Part shown: positions 35,173-44,263 of the stretch, piece by piece
Layout of the letters: each line of letters starts with the position of its first letter
Numbering within the stretch: position 1 is the first letter of the stretch
Notes under the pieces: generated by a model
What the model saw: the letters and a program-made list of their open reading frames with translations, nothing else
The model's database searches: none
What the model was told of the DNA's origin: nothing
Program-made: the position numbers and the translations under genes
DNA from: Chloroflexota bacterium
GTDB taxonomy: Bacteria; Chloroflexota; Anaerolineae; Aggregatilineales; Phototrophicaceae
Direction of reading: 5' to 3'
Length of the DNA stretch: 64,000 bases
Assembly: GCA_026707225.1 (NCBI GenBank)
Contig: JAPOXG010000025.1
Location: 1-64,000 of the forward strand

Positions 35173-36339
35173 ATGATGATCTTCAGGCGCTTCGAGTCGG
35201 CAATCGATCAGGGCATCGGCCGCCGGAAACTGGGTTATCTTGTACTTGTTCTGGTCGTTCTGTTTTTCCTTTGGTTCCCCAACGACGCCTCGCAATCCAA
35301 TTACACCAAAACCGTATTCATCAGTGGCTTCTTCTACGCCATCATGTCATCCAGCTGGGCGCTGCTGGCGGGCATCGCCGGACAGTTCTCCTTCGGTCAC
35401 ATGGCTTTTATGGGGATCGGCGCGTATGCCGCCGGTTTGATCGCGCGGGATGGCATCACCTTTGCGATGCTGGGCCTCAGCATCGGTCCAGAGACCATCT
35501 CGGCTTTCGGCGCTATTATCATCGGCACAATCGCCGCCGGCGCGGTCGGATTGGTGATCGGCTGGCTGCTGCTGCGTTTGCGCGCAGCTTATTTGGCGCT
35601 GTTCACGATCGCCTTTTCCGAATTATTCCGCATCATGATGTTGACCGAATATGACTACACCGGCGGCTCCAACGGCTTGTCGCTGCGTCCCTTACTTCAG
35701 ATCGAAGATGTCGACGCCGCGCGTCAGGTCGAGTATTATCTGATGTTCGGCTTGCTTATCGTCTGCCTGTTTGCGCTGTACCGGGTGGCGAATTCGCCCA
35801 TTGGCTTGTTCCTGCGGGCAATGCGGGAAGACGAAGACGCCGCCTCGGCTCTCGGTGTCAATGTCGTGCGCTACAAGATTCTGGTCTTCGTTTTCACCAG
35901 CATGATTGTCGGCTTTGCCGGCGCGATCTTTTACAGCGATGTCGGTTCGGAGCGCATCATCCCCGAGCAGTTGGAAATCCTGCAGATGTCGCTGATCATC
36001 GCTTACGCGGTCATCGGCGGTATGGAAAGCCTGATCGGGGCGGCGGCCGGCGCCTTCATCTCGCGCTACCTGCTGGAGGCGATGCGTCAAGTGGTGATCA
36101 CCCTGCCCTTCGGCATGACAACTTACGATGGCTCAGACGCCTTCGTCTGGGAGCCGGGTTATTGGCGCTTTGCCCTGTTCGGCGTCGTGATGGTCTTCAC
36201 CTTGCGATATATGCGCAACGGTCTGCTATACCCCATCATCACCTGGTTCAGCGAACGCGACATCGCAATGAAAGAGACAGTTTCCCGGCGGGAGAGCGAT
36301 GATGATCACGCCGCGCGAATTGAGGCGGACGATGAGTGA
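35173..36339 (+). CDS. livM: Branched-chain amino acid ABC permease LivM
   Basis: Permease of 388 residues with about ten membrane helices. Family motifs are LLAGIAGQFSFGHMAFMGIGAYA and the later MREDEDAASALGVNVVRYKI, the loop thought to contact the ATPase. The stop of livH and this start are only a few bases apart; a TTG at 35167 is also possible, but ATG at 35173 is preferred, with AGGGAG upstream. It forms the membrane channel with LivH. The C-terminus is slightly extended and acidic, and overlaps livG by 8 bases. Confidence 0.92.
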   Translation: MMIFRRFESAIDQGIGRRKLGYLVLVLVVLFFLWFPNDASQSNYTKTVFISGFFYAIMSSSWALLAGIAGQFSFGHMAFMGIGAYAAGLIARDGITFAMLGLSIGPETISAFGAIIIGTIAAGAVGLVIGWLLLRLRAAYLALFTIAFSELFRIMMLTEYDYTGGSNGLSLRPLLQIEDVDAARQVEYYLMFGLLIVCLFALYRVANSPIGLFLRAMREDEDAASALGVNVVRYKILVFVFTSMIVGFAGAIFYSDVGSERIIPEQLEILQMSLIIAYAVIGGMESLIGAAAGAFISRYLLEAMRQVVITLPFGMTTYDGSDAFVWEPGYWRFALFGVVMVFTLRYMRNGLLYPIITWFSERDIAMKETVSRRESDDDHAARIEADDE

Positions 36340-37066
36340 TCTCCACCTGGAACTCAATAATGTTTCCAAGCGTTTTGGCGGCCTCCAAGCGGTGGATCAC
36401 GTGTCATTCACCGTGACTGAACCCGAATTGATCGGCATGATCGGTCCCAACGGCGCGGGCAAAACCACCCTGACCAATTTGATGAGCGGCATGCTCAAGC
36501 CAAGCAGCGGCACCATCTACCTCAATGGCAGGCGCATAGACGGCCACCCGCCCTACGATGTGACGCGCGCGGGCTTGGGCCGCACCTTTCAGATTACGCG
36601 CGCCCTCGGCCGCATGACAGTGATGGAGAATATGATGGTGCCGGGCTTGGCGCATAATCCCCGCGGGGGGCGCGCCGATCTGGAAGCGCGCGCCCACGAG
36701 ATCCTGGACCTGCTAACCATCGACCATTTGACCAATGAATTAAGCCGCGCCTTGAGCGGGGGCCAGCGCAAGCTGCTGGAGCTGGGTCGACTGCTTATGC
36801 TTGACCCGGCCGTCATCATTCTGGACGAGCCCTTCGCCGGCGTGCATCCGCGCTTGCAGGATACGATTACCAACTATATCAATCGCGTGTACGAAAACGG
36901 CAAGGCGATCATGTTTATCAGCCACAATATGGGCGCCGTCTTCGAGCTGAGCCAGCGTCTCATCGTTCTGCATCATGGCGCGGTGATCGCCGATGGCGCG
37001 CCACAAGCGGTCAGGAACGATCCGGCCGTGATTGACGCCTATCTCGGCCACGACGAGGACGACTAA
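36332..37066 (+). CDS. livG: Branched-chain amino acid ABC ATPase LivG
   Basis: ABC ATPase of 244 residues with Walker A GPNGAGKT, signature LSGGQRKLLELG and Walker B VIILDEP. The start at 36332 gives the usual LivG N-terminus (LELNNVSKRFGGLQAV); upstream codons overlap livM. The end is TAA directly followed by the ATG of livF. It powers the importer as a heterodimer with LivF. Confidence 0.94.
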   Translation: MSDLHLELNNVSKRFGGLQAVDHVSFTVTEPELIGMIGPNGAGKTTLTNLMSGMLKPSSGTIYLNGRRIDGHPPYDVTRAGLGRTFQITRALGRMTVMENMMVPGLAHNPRGGRADLEARAHEILDLLTIDHLTNELSRALSGGQRKLLELGRLLMLDPAVIILDEPFAGVHPRLQDTITNYINRVYENGKAIMFISHNMGAVFELSQRLIVLHHGAVIADGAPQAVRNDPAVIDAYLGHDEDD

Positions 37067-37768
37067 ATGCTCGAAATCAATGACCTCTACGTCGGTTACT
37101 ACGAAGATCTGCACATTCTGCGCGGCTTAAGCCTGAAAGCGGAGGCCGGCAAATTGACGACGATACTTGGCGCGAACGGCGTCGGCAAGTCGACGCTGCT
37201 CAAAGCCGTCTACGGCTTCCTCAAGCCGCACAGCGGGCAAGTCTTGCTCAACGGCGATGACGTCACTGGCACGCCGACGCACCGCTTAATCGATCGTGGC
37301 ATCAGCTACATCCCGCAGCAGCCTGGCGTCTTCAAGCACATGAGCGTACGAGAAAACCTCATGCTGGGCGCATGGACATTCCAGAAGGACAAGAAGCGAA
37401 TTGAAAGCAAGATCGAAGACAACTTCCATCGATTTCCCATCCTCCGCGAAAAGCAGCACGATCACGCCGGCAACCTCTCCGGCGGTCAGCAGCGCATGGT
37501 GGAAATTGGCCGTACGCTGATGACCGACCCCGAGGTGATTCTCGTTGATGAACCGACGGCGGGTTTGGCGAAGCTGCTGAGCGAAGAAGTCTATGAGATG
37601 CTTGTCACGCTGCGCGATGAGGAAGGTTTGACCATCCTGCTGGTCGACCAGGAAATTCGTGAAGCTTTGAAGATCGCCGATTACGTCTACGTGCTGGAGC
37701 TGGGCCGCAACAAGTTTGAGGGTCCGCCGTCAGAATTCACCGATCTTGAAAAAGCCTTTTGGGCTTGA
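37067..37768 (+). CDS. livF: Branched-chain amino acid ABC ATPase LivF
   Basis: ABC ATPase of 233 residues with Walker A GANGVGKS, signature LSGGQQRMVEIG and Walker B VILVDEPTAGL. It starts immediately after the livG stop. The LivF-type C-terminus (ILLVDQEIREALKIADYVYVL) is present. It is the last gene of the operon; the sequence after it is a broken sugar-ABC remnant on the other strand. Confidence 0.94.
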   Translation: MLEINDLYVGYYEDLHILRGLSLKAEAGKLTTILGANGVGKSTLLKAVYGFLKPHSGQVLLNGDDVTGTPTHRLIDRGISYIPQQPGVFKHMSVRENLMLGAWTFQKDKKRIESKIEDNFHRFPILREKQHDHAGNLSGGQQRMVEIGRTLMTDPEVILVDEPTAGLAKLLSEEVYEMLVTLRDEEGLTILLVDQEIREALKIADYVYVLELGRNKFEGPPSEFTDLEKAFWA

Positions 37769-37783
37769 GACATAGCGCCCCGG

Positions 37784-37879
37784 CTAACCCTTCAGCCCCG
37801 TCATCACCACACCCTGAATAAAGTAACGCTGCGCCAGGAAGAAGAGCGCGATCACCGGCAAGGTCACGGCGGTGGATGC
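37784..37879 (-). pseudogene. C-terminal remnant of a MalG-type sugar permease
   Basis: About 31 codons ending in TAG encode a typical MalG/UgpE C-terminus ([17 protein letters not shown], then VVMTGLKG). Nothing of the rest of the permease remains. It is joined, out of frame, to the binding-protein fragment just upstream on the - strand. Confidence 0.75.
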
Positions 37880-38030
37880 TGCCAAATGACTTCAATATCT
37901 TCGTTTTCCGCCTCGAAGACTTCAATCGCGGCTTTGACGCCCTCGTCCTCGGCGACGCCGCCCCAACCGCCGAAGCTGATTGTGGTCACATCCTGCGCCA
38001 GCGCCGGCGGCAGATAGCCGGGCTGCACCA
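37874..38030 (-). pseudogene. N-terminal remnant of a sugar ABC substrate-binding protein
   Basis: About 50 codons encode the end of a signal peptide (PPALAQ) and the first mature residues DVTTISFGGWGGVAEDEGVK, followed by [15 protein letters not shown], a usual family-1 binding-protein start. After WQH the frame runs into the permease remnant. The signal peptide's front half is missing, as this fragment abuts the GH127 stop codon. A deletion has fused the first and last genes of a former importer operon. Confidence 0.75.
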
Positions 38031-38032
38031 AT

Positions 38033-39988
38033 CTAGCTTGAGCGAATCCAGACGCGCATCTCGCCCAAATCGCGATTCGCCCACAGGTAATAGGGAATCG
38101 CCTTGAACGTGAATGCCGTCTCATTGTAGCTCGTTTGGCTATGGTGTCGATAAAGCGCCGGGCTTTCTTCCGCCGGCTCAATCCGAAGCGCCCGCCCGGT
38201 AATCACCGAGACGCCGCCAAACAGCCCGCTGTCGAACGACGCGTCCAATTCGGAACTCTCAGGAATGCAGACATTCGCCAGACGCGGTCCGTTGTCGACT
38301 TCTTCGAGACAGTACACCAGCGGTCCACGCTGCAGCGCAATCTGGCCGGCGCTCTGCCTTATGCTCGGATGCGGCATGACCCGCTCGACCGGCATCGCCA
38401 GCGTCAGCTCCACCTGGTCGCCATCAGACCATTCTCGCGACAGGATCACGTATCCCCGCTCGGCCGCCGCCGTCTGCCTCTCGCCGTTGACCGCGAGCTG
38501 ATAATCGTAACACCAGTCGGGAATGCGCAGCGCCAATTCAAACTCGGCGGGTTGGACGGTATTCACCCCTATTAGAATGCTGCCGTCCCACGGATACTGC
38601 GTCTCTTGTGTAAGCCGTACCTCGCTGCCGGCAATATCCATACTCGCCGAATTTTCGTGATACATCTGCACATAAACGCGATCGCCCGCCTGCGAATAAG
38701 CGTATTCGCCGATGCTCGCGATCAAGCGCGAGATATTCGGCGGGCAGCACGGGCAATGAAACCAGGCCGTACGACGATGATGCCCGTCTTCCATGTTTTC
38801 GTGCCAGCGACCTTGCGGGTTGACGCCCGGATAAGCCGTCAGCGGATTGGCGTAAAAGAACTCGTCGCCGGCATGCGAAAGCCCGCTCAACGACGAGTTG
38901 TAGATGGCGAGCTCCATGACATCAATGTAGCGGCTATCTGGATCGACGTGGAACATGCGATGCGCCCAGAAAGCCAGCGCGATGGCGGCGCAGGTCTCGC
39001 AATAAGCGGTCTCGGTCGGCATATCGTAGGCAAAAGTGAAGCCTTCATTATGATGCGAGGGACCCACCCCGCCATGCACATACATCTGATGCCGCGTCAG
39101 ATCGTTCCAGAGTACGCGCGAGAGCCGAAGCAAGTCTTCGTCGCCCGTCTCCAGCGCCACATCGGCGATGCCGGCGTAGAGATAGCAGGCCCGTACCGAG
39201 TGACCATTCGCCTCCGTATGCTCACGCAAGGGCAAATGCGCCTGGCAATAACGGTAAGTCCCCGCCCAGTAGCTGTCGGGGCTCTCGCCACGATCATACG
39301 ACTCTTGATCATAATAGTGCGGCGCTTGCCCCCGTTCATCGACCAGGTATGAAGCCAAATCCAGAAACCGTTTTTCGCCGGTTTCACGGTACATCTTGAC
39401 TAGCGCCAGTTCAATCTCCGGGTGGCCCGGGTAACCGCGCCGTTTGCCGTCTTCCACGCCGAATGTCGCCGCGATATGATCGGAAAATCGGGCGAGAACA
39501 TCAAGCAATTTGCGCTTCCCAGTTGCTTGATGATAAGCCACGGCCGCTTCCATCAGGTGCCCGGCATTGTACATTTCATGGCTATCGCGCAGGTTCGCCC
39601 ACTGCCCTTCTGGGAAATGGACCGGAAAGTACGTGTTGAGGTAGCCGTCATCGAATTGGGCATTCTCAATCGCGTCAATCAGCGCATCGGCGGTCGCCTC
39701 CAGTTCCGCGTCTGGATGCGCGGCCAGGCTGTAGGCGGCTGCTTCCAACCACTTGCCCGAATCCGAATCCCAAAATACGCGGACGCCTATCCGCTCATGT
39801 GACGGCGGGGGATCAGCAGGACCCTCCATCGCCCAGGAAGCCACCCGCCCCGTCTCTTCCAACTTCTGATAGATAGCCGGGATCGTCACCTCGCGGTTTA
39901 CGCGCTGCCGCTCGCCCCAAAATCCGCCGCTGATTGCCACCCTGCTCATGGGAATCGGGCGATGACGATGGGCGGTATTGTCTTGCAT
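38033..39988 (-). CDS. Beta-L-arabinofuranosidase (GH127)
   Basis: GH127 (formerly DUF1680) glycosidase of 651 residues with an (alpha/alpha)6 barrel. It aligns with the zinc-dependent retaining enzyme HypBA1: Glu331 and Cys333 (AYCETCAA) and Cys414/Cys415 (HCPCCPPN) correspond to its Glu338, Cys340, Cys417 and Cys418, where a Cys is the nucleophile. There is no signal peptide, so it is cytoplasmic. The ATG follows GGAGG by 6 bases. The remnant of a sugar importer lies immediately downstream on the same strand, so this enzyme probably once sat in an operon with its own transporter. Some GH127 members act on other furanosides. Confidence 0.92.
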   Translation of the reverse strand: MQDNTAHRHRPIPMSRVAISGGFWGERQRVNREVTIPAIYQKLEETGRVASWAMEGPADPPPSHERIGVRVFWDSDSGKWLEAAAYSLAAHPDAELEATADALIDAIENAQFDDGYLNTYFPVHFPEGQWANLRDSHEMYNAGHLMEAAVAYHQATGKRKLLDVLARFSDHIAATFGVEDGKRRGYPGHPEIELALVKMYRETGEKRFLDLASYLVDERGQAPHYYDQESYDRGESPDSYWAGTYRYCQAHLPLREHTEANGHSVRACYLYAGIADVALETGDEDLLRLSRVLWNDLTRHQMYVHGGVGPSHHNEGFTFAYDMPTETAYCETCAAIALAFWAHRMFHVDPDSRYIDVMELAIYNSSLSGLSHAGDEFFYANPLTAYPGVNPQGRWHENMEDGHHRRTAWFHCPCCPPNISRLIASIGEYAYSQAGDRVYVQMYHENSASMDIAGSEVRLTQETQYPWDGSILIGVNTVQPAEFELALRIPDWCYDYQLAVNGERQTAAAERGYVILSREWSDGDQVELTLAMPVERVMPHPSIRQSAGQIALQRGPLVYCLEEVDNGPRLANVCIPESSELDASFDSGLFGGVSVITGRALRIEPAEESPALYRHHSQTSYNETAFTFKAIPYYLWANRDLGEMRVWIRSS

Positions 39989-40176
39989 AATCAGCCTCCA
40001 GGAACGCAGCGCGGAACGGGCGCGCCCTGCGCTTTTTCGGTCGCCGCAGTGTCACATCAGCGCGTTCCAAAATTGCGGAATCCGGGCGACGAAAACAGAA
40101 TGGCAGTACTATATCAGGCAGCAAGTTTAGATGCAAAAATTGAATCTGTGGCAAGAGCAAAAACGAGGCGAGAAGC

Positions 40177-41775
40177 ATGCTCATCCATCCGCGCTCAGTC
40201 GCCCACAAAGTCTTTGACATCTGGCGCAGTCCTGGCCGTTTCACCAAAAATCCCGATATCGTCGCCCTGCCATCGGGGCGCTACCTGCTGATTTACAGCG
40301 ACGTAGACGCGCACTGGTCGCTGAAAGACCAAGTCCTGATCACCCTGACGAGCGACGACCAGGGCGCAACCTGGCGCAAGCATCGTGAGATTGATCGCGC
40401 TGACCTGACCGCCGGCGACGAGCGGCTGGTGACGCCACGCTTGAGCCTGCTCAATGATGAACGCTTGGTCGTCATCGTCGACCACGATGACGACGGGCAT
40501 TTTCACGAGGATCAGCCACCCGGCAACTGGCTCTATTGGAGCCATGATCACGGCGAATCATGGACGGCAGCCCAGACAGACAACGGCATCGGCGGATTCG
40601 AGCCGGATCGCATTCTCGATCTGCCGGACGGCACGCTCGGCGTGGCATCACATCTCATGCGCGGCGAGAACCAGGAATTCGCGCAGGTGCTGTGGACATC
40701 CGCCGATGGCGGGCGCGCTTGGAGCGAACGCGGCACGATCGCGCACGACGGCTATCATCGCTTCTGCGAAGGCGCCATCGTCACCCTGGATGGCGGGCGG
40801 CAACTCGCCTGTGTCATGCGCGAGAATCACGCCGGCGGCATCCCTTCCTTTGTCGCTTTTTCCGATGATTGCGGCATCAGCTGGACGGACCCGCAAATGC
40901 TGCCCTTTGCCTTGCATCGGCCTTATGCCAAGCAGCTCGCCGACGGGCGCGTCATGGTGACCGGGCGGAATGTGAACGGCGGACTGGGCACATACGCCTG
41001 GGTCGGTCATCTTGGGGAGGCAGCGGGCACATACGCTCTCGGCGGACCGCGGCAAAAGTATGACGCGGCGCTTGTCGGCGAGGCGCTGATAATCCAAAAC
41101 CGACCCGAGCGCGAATGCCGCTACACTTTGCTGCCGCCCGAATCACCATTTAGCGATGTCGACTTTGAGGCGGAGCTGCGCGTCGAAGCATCCGCTGGGC
41201 AGGCCTCGGTCGCGTTTCTATCGATCTCCCGCCTGGGCCAACTCCTGCAAGTGGGTCCCGATCACATATCGATCAGGCGCGGTCGGCATGATGTCAGACA
41301 TGCAACCGATATGACGCGCTATCGCAAGGTCGCGCTGCGGCATCGCCGCGGATGGCTGCAAGTTCAGCTGGACGGCGAGACTGTTCTTCATACTTGCGTC
41401 TTCCGCGAGGAGACGCCGGCCAGTGACTTTCACGGTGGCGACCCGACGCGGCGGACTCAATTCGGGCAGTGGGGCGCTAGCGGACGCAGCTACTGGCGGC
41501 GCGTTTCTTATCGCCTGGGCAATCCGTCTCTCGCGGATTTTAGCTGGGAATGGAATGCAGCATCCGGCAGTTTCCCCGACCAGTATCAGCGCGATCGCAT
41601 GATACAGATTCACGCCAACCACCCAGCGCAGAAGCCCTGGCCCGATCACGGCTACAGCTCCTGGATTGAGCGCGAAGACGGCAGCATCTACCTGGTGGAC
41701 TATACCAATGCCGGTGACGTCGCCGATACAGCGCGCCTGGTCGGCGTCAATATCGAGCCCGCTGACTTAGCCTGA
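40177..41775 (+). CDS. Sialidase-superfamily (BNR/Asp-box) protein
   Basis: Protein of 532 residues. Four Asp boxes (SxDxGxxW) appear at residues 59-66, 122-129, 175-182 and 229-236, defining a six-bladed sialidase-type propeller over about 350 residues. A lectin-like beta-sandwich follows (about 315-450). No signal peptide is present, and the Arg-Ile-Pro motif of true sialidases is not seen, so sialic acid cleavage should not be assumed. Many relatives are glycosidases or lyases of other sugars. It is divergent from GH127. Confidence 0.8.
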   Translation: MLIHPRSVAHKVFDIWRSPGRFTKNPDIVALPSGRYLLIYSDVDAHWSLKDQVLITLTSDDQGATWRKHREIDRADLTAGDERLVTPRLSLLNDERLVVIVDHDDDGHFHEDQPPGNWLYWSHDHGESWTAAQTDNGIGGFEPDRILDLPDGTLGVASHLMRGENQEFAQVLWTSADGGRAWSERGTIAHDGYHRFCEGAIVTLDGGRQLACVMRENHAGGIPSFVAFSDDCGISWTDPQMLPFALHRPYAKQLADGRVMVTGRNVNGGLGTYAWVGHLGEAAGTYALGGPRQKYDAALVGEALIIQNRPERECRYTLLPPESPFSDVDFEAELRVEASAGQASVAFLSISRLGQLLQVGPDHISIRRGRHDVRHATDMTRYRKVALRHRRGWLQVQLDGETVLHTCVFREETPASDFHGGDPTRRTQFGQWGASGRSYWRRVSYRLGNPSLADFSWEWNAASGSFPDQYQRDRMIQIHANHPAQKPWPDHGYSSWIEREDGSIYLVDYTNAGDVADTARLVGVNIEPADLA

Positions 41776-41781
41776 GGTTAT

Positions 41782-41810
41782 TTGTCTTTTCCGGCGTCAA
41801 CTTCTATAAT
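41782..41810 (+). promoter_or_regulatory. Promoter for the MDR dehydrogenase gene
   Basis: TTGTCT (41782-41787), a 17-base spacer and a perfect TATAAT (41805-41810) lie about 85 bases before the dehydrogenase start. Confidence 0.6.
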
Positions 41811-41896
41811 GTTTGTCTGGCAAGAGAAGCGGTGATTTACGTTGCGCATTTGCCAACTTCAGCCTGAGCCGATTCCCTGGGAAAGGATAGGATAAA

Positions 41897-42955
41897 ATGC
41901 CACGCCGACTCGCGGTAACTGGAATGCACGAAGCCAGCGTTCTCGAATACGAGGATGTTCCCCTGGGCGAAAACGATGTACTGGTGCGCACGGAAATCGC
42001 CTCCGGCAAACACGGCACCACATTTGCCATGTTTGATGGACGCAATTTCGAAGGCAAGCGTTATGACAGCGAACGAAGGCTATTCATCGACTCCGATGAC
42101 GCTGGCTGGGGGCGGCGCCCCAGCCCCGAAGAACCATGGGGGACAGGCACCAGCGGCTATGGCGTGGTTGAAGCGGTGGGCGCGGGCGTAACGCGCTTCG
42201 CCGTCGGCGATACTGTGGTGGGGCTGATGGACATCCGCGAAACGAATGTCGTGCATGAAGACTGGCTCTGGGACCCAGGCGAGCTCGACCCCTTGATCGC
42301 GCTGTGTATGGAGCCGGCCCAAGTGTCTATTCACTGCGTGCGCGATTCCAACATTCGCTATGGCGACCGCGTCGCCGTCATCGGCCTGGGCGCCCTGGGG
42401 CTGCTGGCGGTGAGCATCGCCAAAGCGGCGGGCGCGGAAACGCTGGTCGCCGTGGACTTCCTGCCCAAACGGCGGGCGATGGCGCAGATGTATGGCGCCG
42501 ATCATACCCTCGACCCTGGCGACGGCGATGTCGCTTTGGCCATCCGCGATTTGACCGGGGGCAAGGGCGTCGATGTCTGCATTGAGTTGACCGGCGTCTA
42601 CCCGGGTTTGAGCACCGCCATCTCCAGCGTGCGATTCAACGGGACGATCTGCTCTGCCGGCTTCTACCAAGGCGAGGCGCACACCCTCTTCCTGGGCCGA
42701 GAATGGCATATGAACAACCTGACAATGATCGTGCCAAATGGCTGCGGCGGCTGGCACGAAACGCGGGGATATCCACATTGGAACAACCGGCGCGTCGGCG
42801 ATGCCATCCTTTCCATGATGCGCCAAGAACGGCTGAAAGCGCAAGGCCTCATCAACCGCGTGTATGAAGGGCTGGACGATGCGACGGGCGTCTTCCAACA
42901 CATCATCGACGCGCCGGACGAGCTTATCAAGTTCGCGGTGGATTTGCGCGGTTAA
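41897..42955 (+). CDS. Zinc-type medium-chain dehydrogenase (MDR family)
   Basis: Medium-chain dehydrogenase of 352 residues with an N-terminal GroES-like domain and a Rossmann domain carrying VIGLGALGLLAVSIAKAAGA near residue 160. The usual catalytic zinc Cys is not evident (the region reads EIASGKHGTT), and the four-Cys structural zinc lobe is missing, so it is an atypical member. The ATG follows AGGATAGGAT. Sugar or polyol dehydrogenation is likely from context, but not shown. Confidence 0.82.
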   Translation: MPRRLAVTGMHEASVLEYEDVPLGENDVLVRTEIASGKHGTTFAMFDGRNFEGKRYDSERRLFIDSDDAGWGRRPSPEEPWGTGTSGYGVVEAVGAGVTRFAVGDTVVGLMDIRETNVVHEDWLWDPGELDPLIALCMEPAQVSIHCVRDSNIRYGDRVAVIGLGALGLLAVSIAKAAGAETLVAVDFLPKRRAMAQMYGADHTLDPGDGDVALAIRDLTGGKGVDVCIELTGVYPGLSTAISSVRFNGTICSAGFYQGEAHTLFLGREWHMNNLTMIVPNGCGGWHETRGYPHWNNRRVGDAILSMMRQERLKAQGLINRVYEGLDDATGVFQHIIDAPDELIKFAVDLRG

Positions 42956-43046
42956 CGGAGCGCCTGGAATTTGACGTCGCCCCGGGTCAAGATTTCCCGC
43001 CGCAATCGAGCGTTCGATTCAATCATGCCGTAACGACCGTTTCAGC

Positions 43047-43075
43047 AAAAAACCCTTCACCAGCAGTGTGAAGGG
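43047..43075 (-). terminator. Rho-independent terminator of tRNA-Glu
   Basis: On the - strand CCCTTCAC (43068-43075), a 7-base loop and GTGAAGGG (43053-43060) are followed by six U residues (43047-43052). It lies 24 bases beyond the tRNA 3' end. Confidence 0.88.
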
Positions 43076-43098
43076 CTGATACCTGTTCGCCTTTGTTG

Positions 43099-43171
43099 TA
43101 GCCCCTACGGGACTCGAACCCGTGTCTCCACCTTGAAAGGGTGGCATCCTAGGCCGCTAGACGAAGGGGCC
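43099..43171 (-). tRNA. tRNA-Glu (anticodon UUC)
   Basis: A 73-base cloverleaf starting GGCCCCT and ending AGGGGCT plus discriminator A. The acceptor stem pairs fully, with one G-U at position 1-72. The anticodon arm is CCACC, loop CTTTCAA, GGTGG, giving UUC. The T arm reads ACGGG TTCGAGT CCCGT. CCA is not encoded. It lies 38 bases after the aldolase gene and has its own terminator. Confidence 0.96.
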
Positions 43172-43209
43172 ATCCAGCCCGCGCAGAATACAGCGGATGG
43201 AGAGCGAAG

Positions 43210-43932
43210 TCAAGATTCGATTCCCTGGCGCTCAATTATGCGGGCGAAGCGCGCGCGGTCGCCCGGGCGAAGCAATCCAAACTGCTCACGGTATTCCACC
43301 AGTTGCTCAATTTTGTCAGCCGGGATCGCCTTCAATTCGCCGCTCAGCTGCAGGGCGCGGTGGATGATCCCGGCGCTGTGCTCAAGCGATTCCAGCATGA
43401 GGTAGGCCTCCCACAGCGATTTAGCCACCGTGAGCGAGCCGTGGTTGGAAAGCATAATGGCGTCGTGTTCCCTGATCAGGTTGGTGATTGCGTCTCGATT
43501 TTCTTTACTCGACGGCGTTGAATAGGGCGCGGTTGGCGCCAAGCCCAGCAGCACAACCATTTCCGGTATCAGGCATTGTTGAAAGTCAAAACCGACAAGC
43601 GTCAAGGCGACGGCTGTCGGCGGGTGGGCATGCACGACCCCCATGACATCATCTCGCTGCCGATAGCATTCAAGATGCATTGCGCTCTCGGAGGTGGGTC
43701 GCAGCGCCGCGTTTGCCTCAGTCGGTTCATCCACCCGCTCGCCCGCCAGATTGACGGCAATCAGCTCCTCCGGCGCCAGGAATCCGGTCGCCAAGCCACT
43801 GGGGCTGACCAGAATGCGACCGTCATCCAGGCGCGCGCTGATATTGCCGGCCGTCCCATCGACATAGCCTTGCTGGTACATCAGCCGCCCGACGCGGCAT
43901 ATCAATTCGCGCAGTTCCGGTTCAGCGTTCAT
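43210..43932 (-). CDS. Class II aldolase/adducin family protein (fuculose-phosphate aldolase like)
   Basis: Zn-dependent class II aldolase of 240 residues. The zinc ligands His101, His103 (HAHPPT) and His164 (SNHGS) and the catalytic Glu82 (TSESAMH) align with L-fuculose-1-phosphate aldolase; GTAGNISAR and SPSG form the phosphate site. The in-frame codons before 43932 are unlike the family and overlap the neighbouring gene, so this ATG is chosen. It could split ketose phosphates such as fuculose or ribulose types, or act as an epimerase, since the two share the fold. Confidence 0.88.
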   Translation of the reverse strand: MNAEPELRELICRVGRLMYQQGYVDGTAGNISARLDDGRILVSPSGLATGFLAPEELIAVNLAGERVDEPTEANAALRPTSESAMHLECYRQRDDVMGVVHAHPPTAVALTLVGFDFQQCLIPEMVVLLGLAPTAPYSTPSSKENRDAITNLIREHDAIMLSNHGSLTVAKSLWEAYLMLESLEHSAGIIHRALQLSGELKAIPADKIEQLVEYREQFGLLRPGDRARFARIIERQGIES

Positions 43933-43978
43933 CGACCCTGCTTCTTCCTGGATATAGAGTGAACTTTGCTGCGGGACC

Positions 43979-44254
43979 TTAGTTCGATCCTTCGCCATAC
44001 GTCGAATCGCGCCGCTGCCCGGCGACGGTTTGGAAATCATCTTGCGGCGTTTCGCCATACAGATCTTCCCAGAGCGCTTGCAGCGTTTCTGGGTCGAATT
44101 CCGCAAAGTGGCAAACATCACAGACGAAAGCGCTCACATTGGGAACGCTCAGCAAATGCCCGTGGTAAACCTCGGCGAAAGTCGTCTTCCGCGGCGTACA
44201 GCGCCCGACTGTGCAGCGCGGGCAGGCGTAACCCTTCGATCTGGCATCGTTCAT
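43979..44254 (-). CDS. YgiT-type zinc-finger protein
   Basis: Small protein of 91 residues. Cys11/Cys14 (CPRC) and Cys45/Cys48 (CDVC) form the two-CxxC zinc finger seen at the start of MqsA/YgiT antitoxins, with the typical GHLLSVPNVSAFVC between. No helix-turn-helix domain and no adjacent MqsR- or HicA-like toxin is present, so it may be an orphan zinc-finger protein rather than an antitoxin. It lies 9 bases after lepB. Confidence 0.72.
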   Translation of the reverse strand: MNDARSKGYACPRCTVGRCTPRKTTFAEVYHGHLLSVPNVSAFVCDVCHFAEFDPETLQALWEDLYGETPQDDFQTVAGQRRDSTYGEGSN

Positions 44255-44263
44255 CGCGCCGCC

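Noticed and set aside
40177..41775. True sialidase (neuraminidase)
   Set aside because: Asp boxes are present, but the Arg-Ile-Pro motif, secretion signal and sialic-acid catabolic genes are missing.
43210..44121. 303-residue version of the class II aldolase
   Set aside because: The first 63 residues overlap the zinc-finger gene in another frame and show no family similarity.
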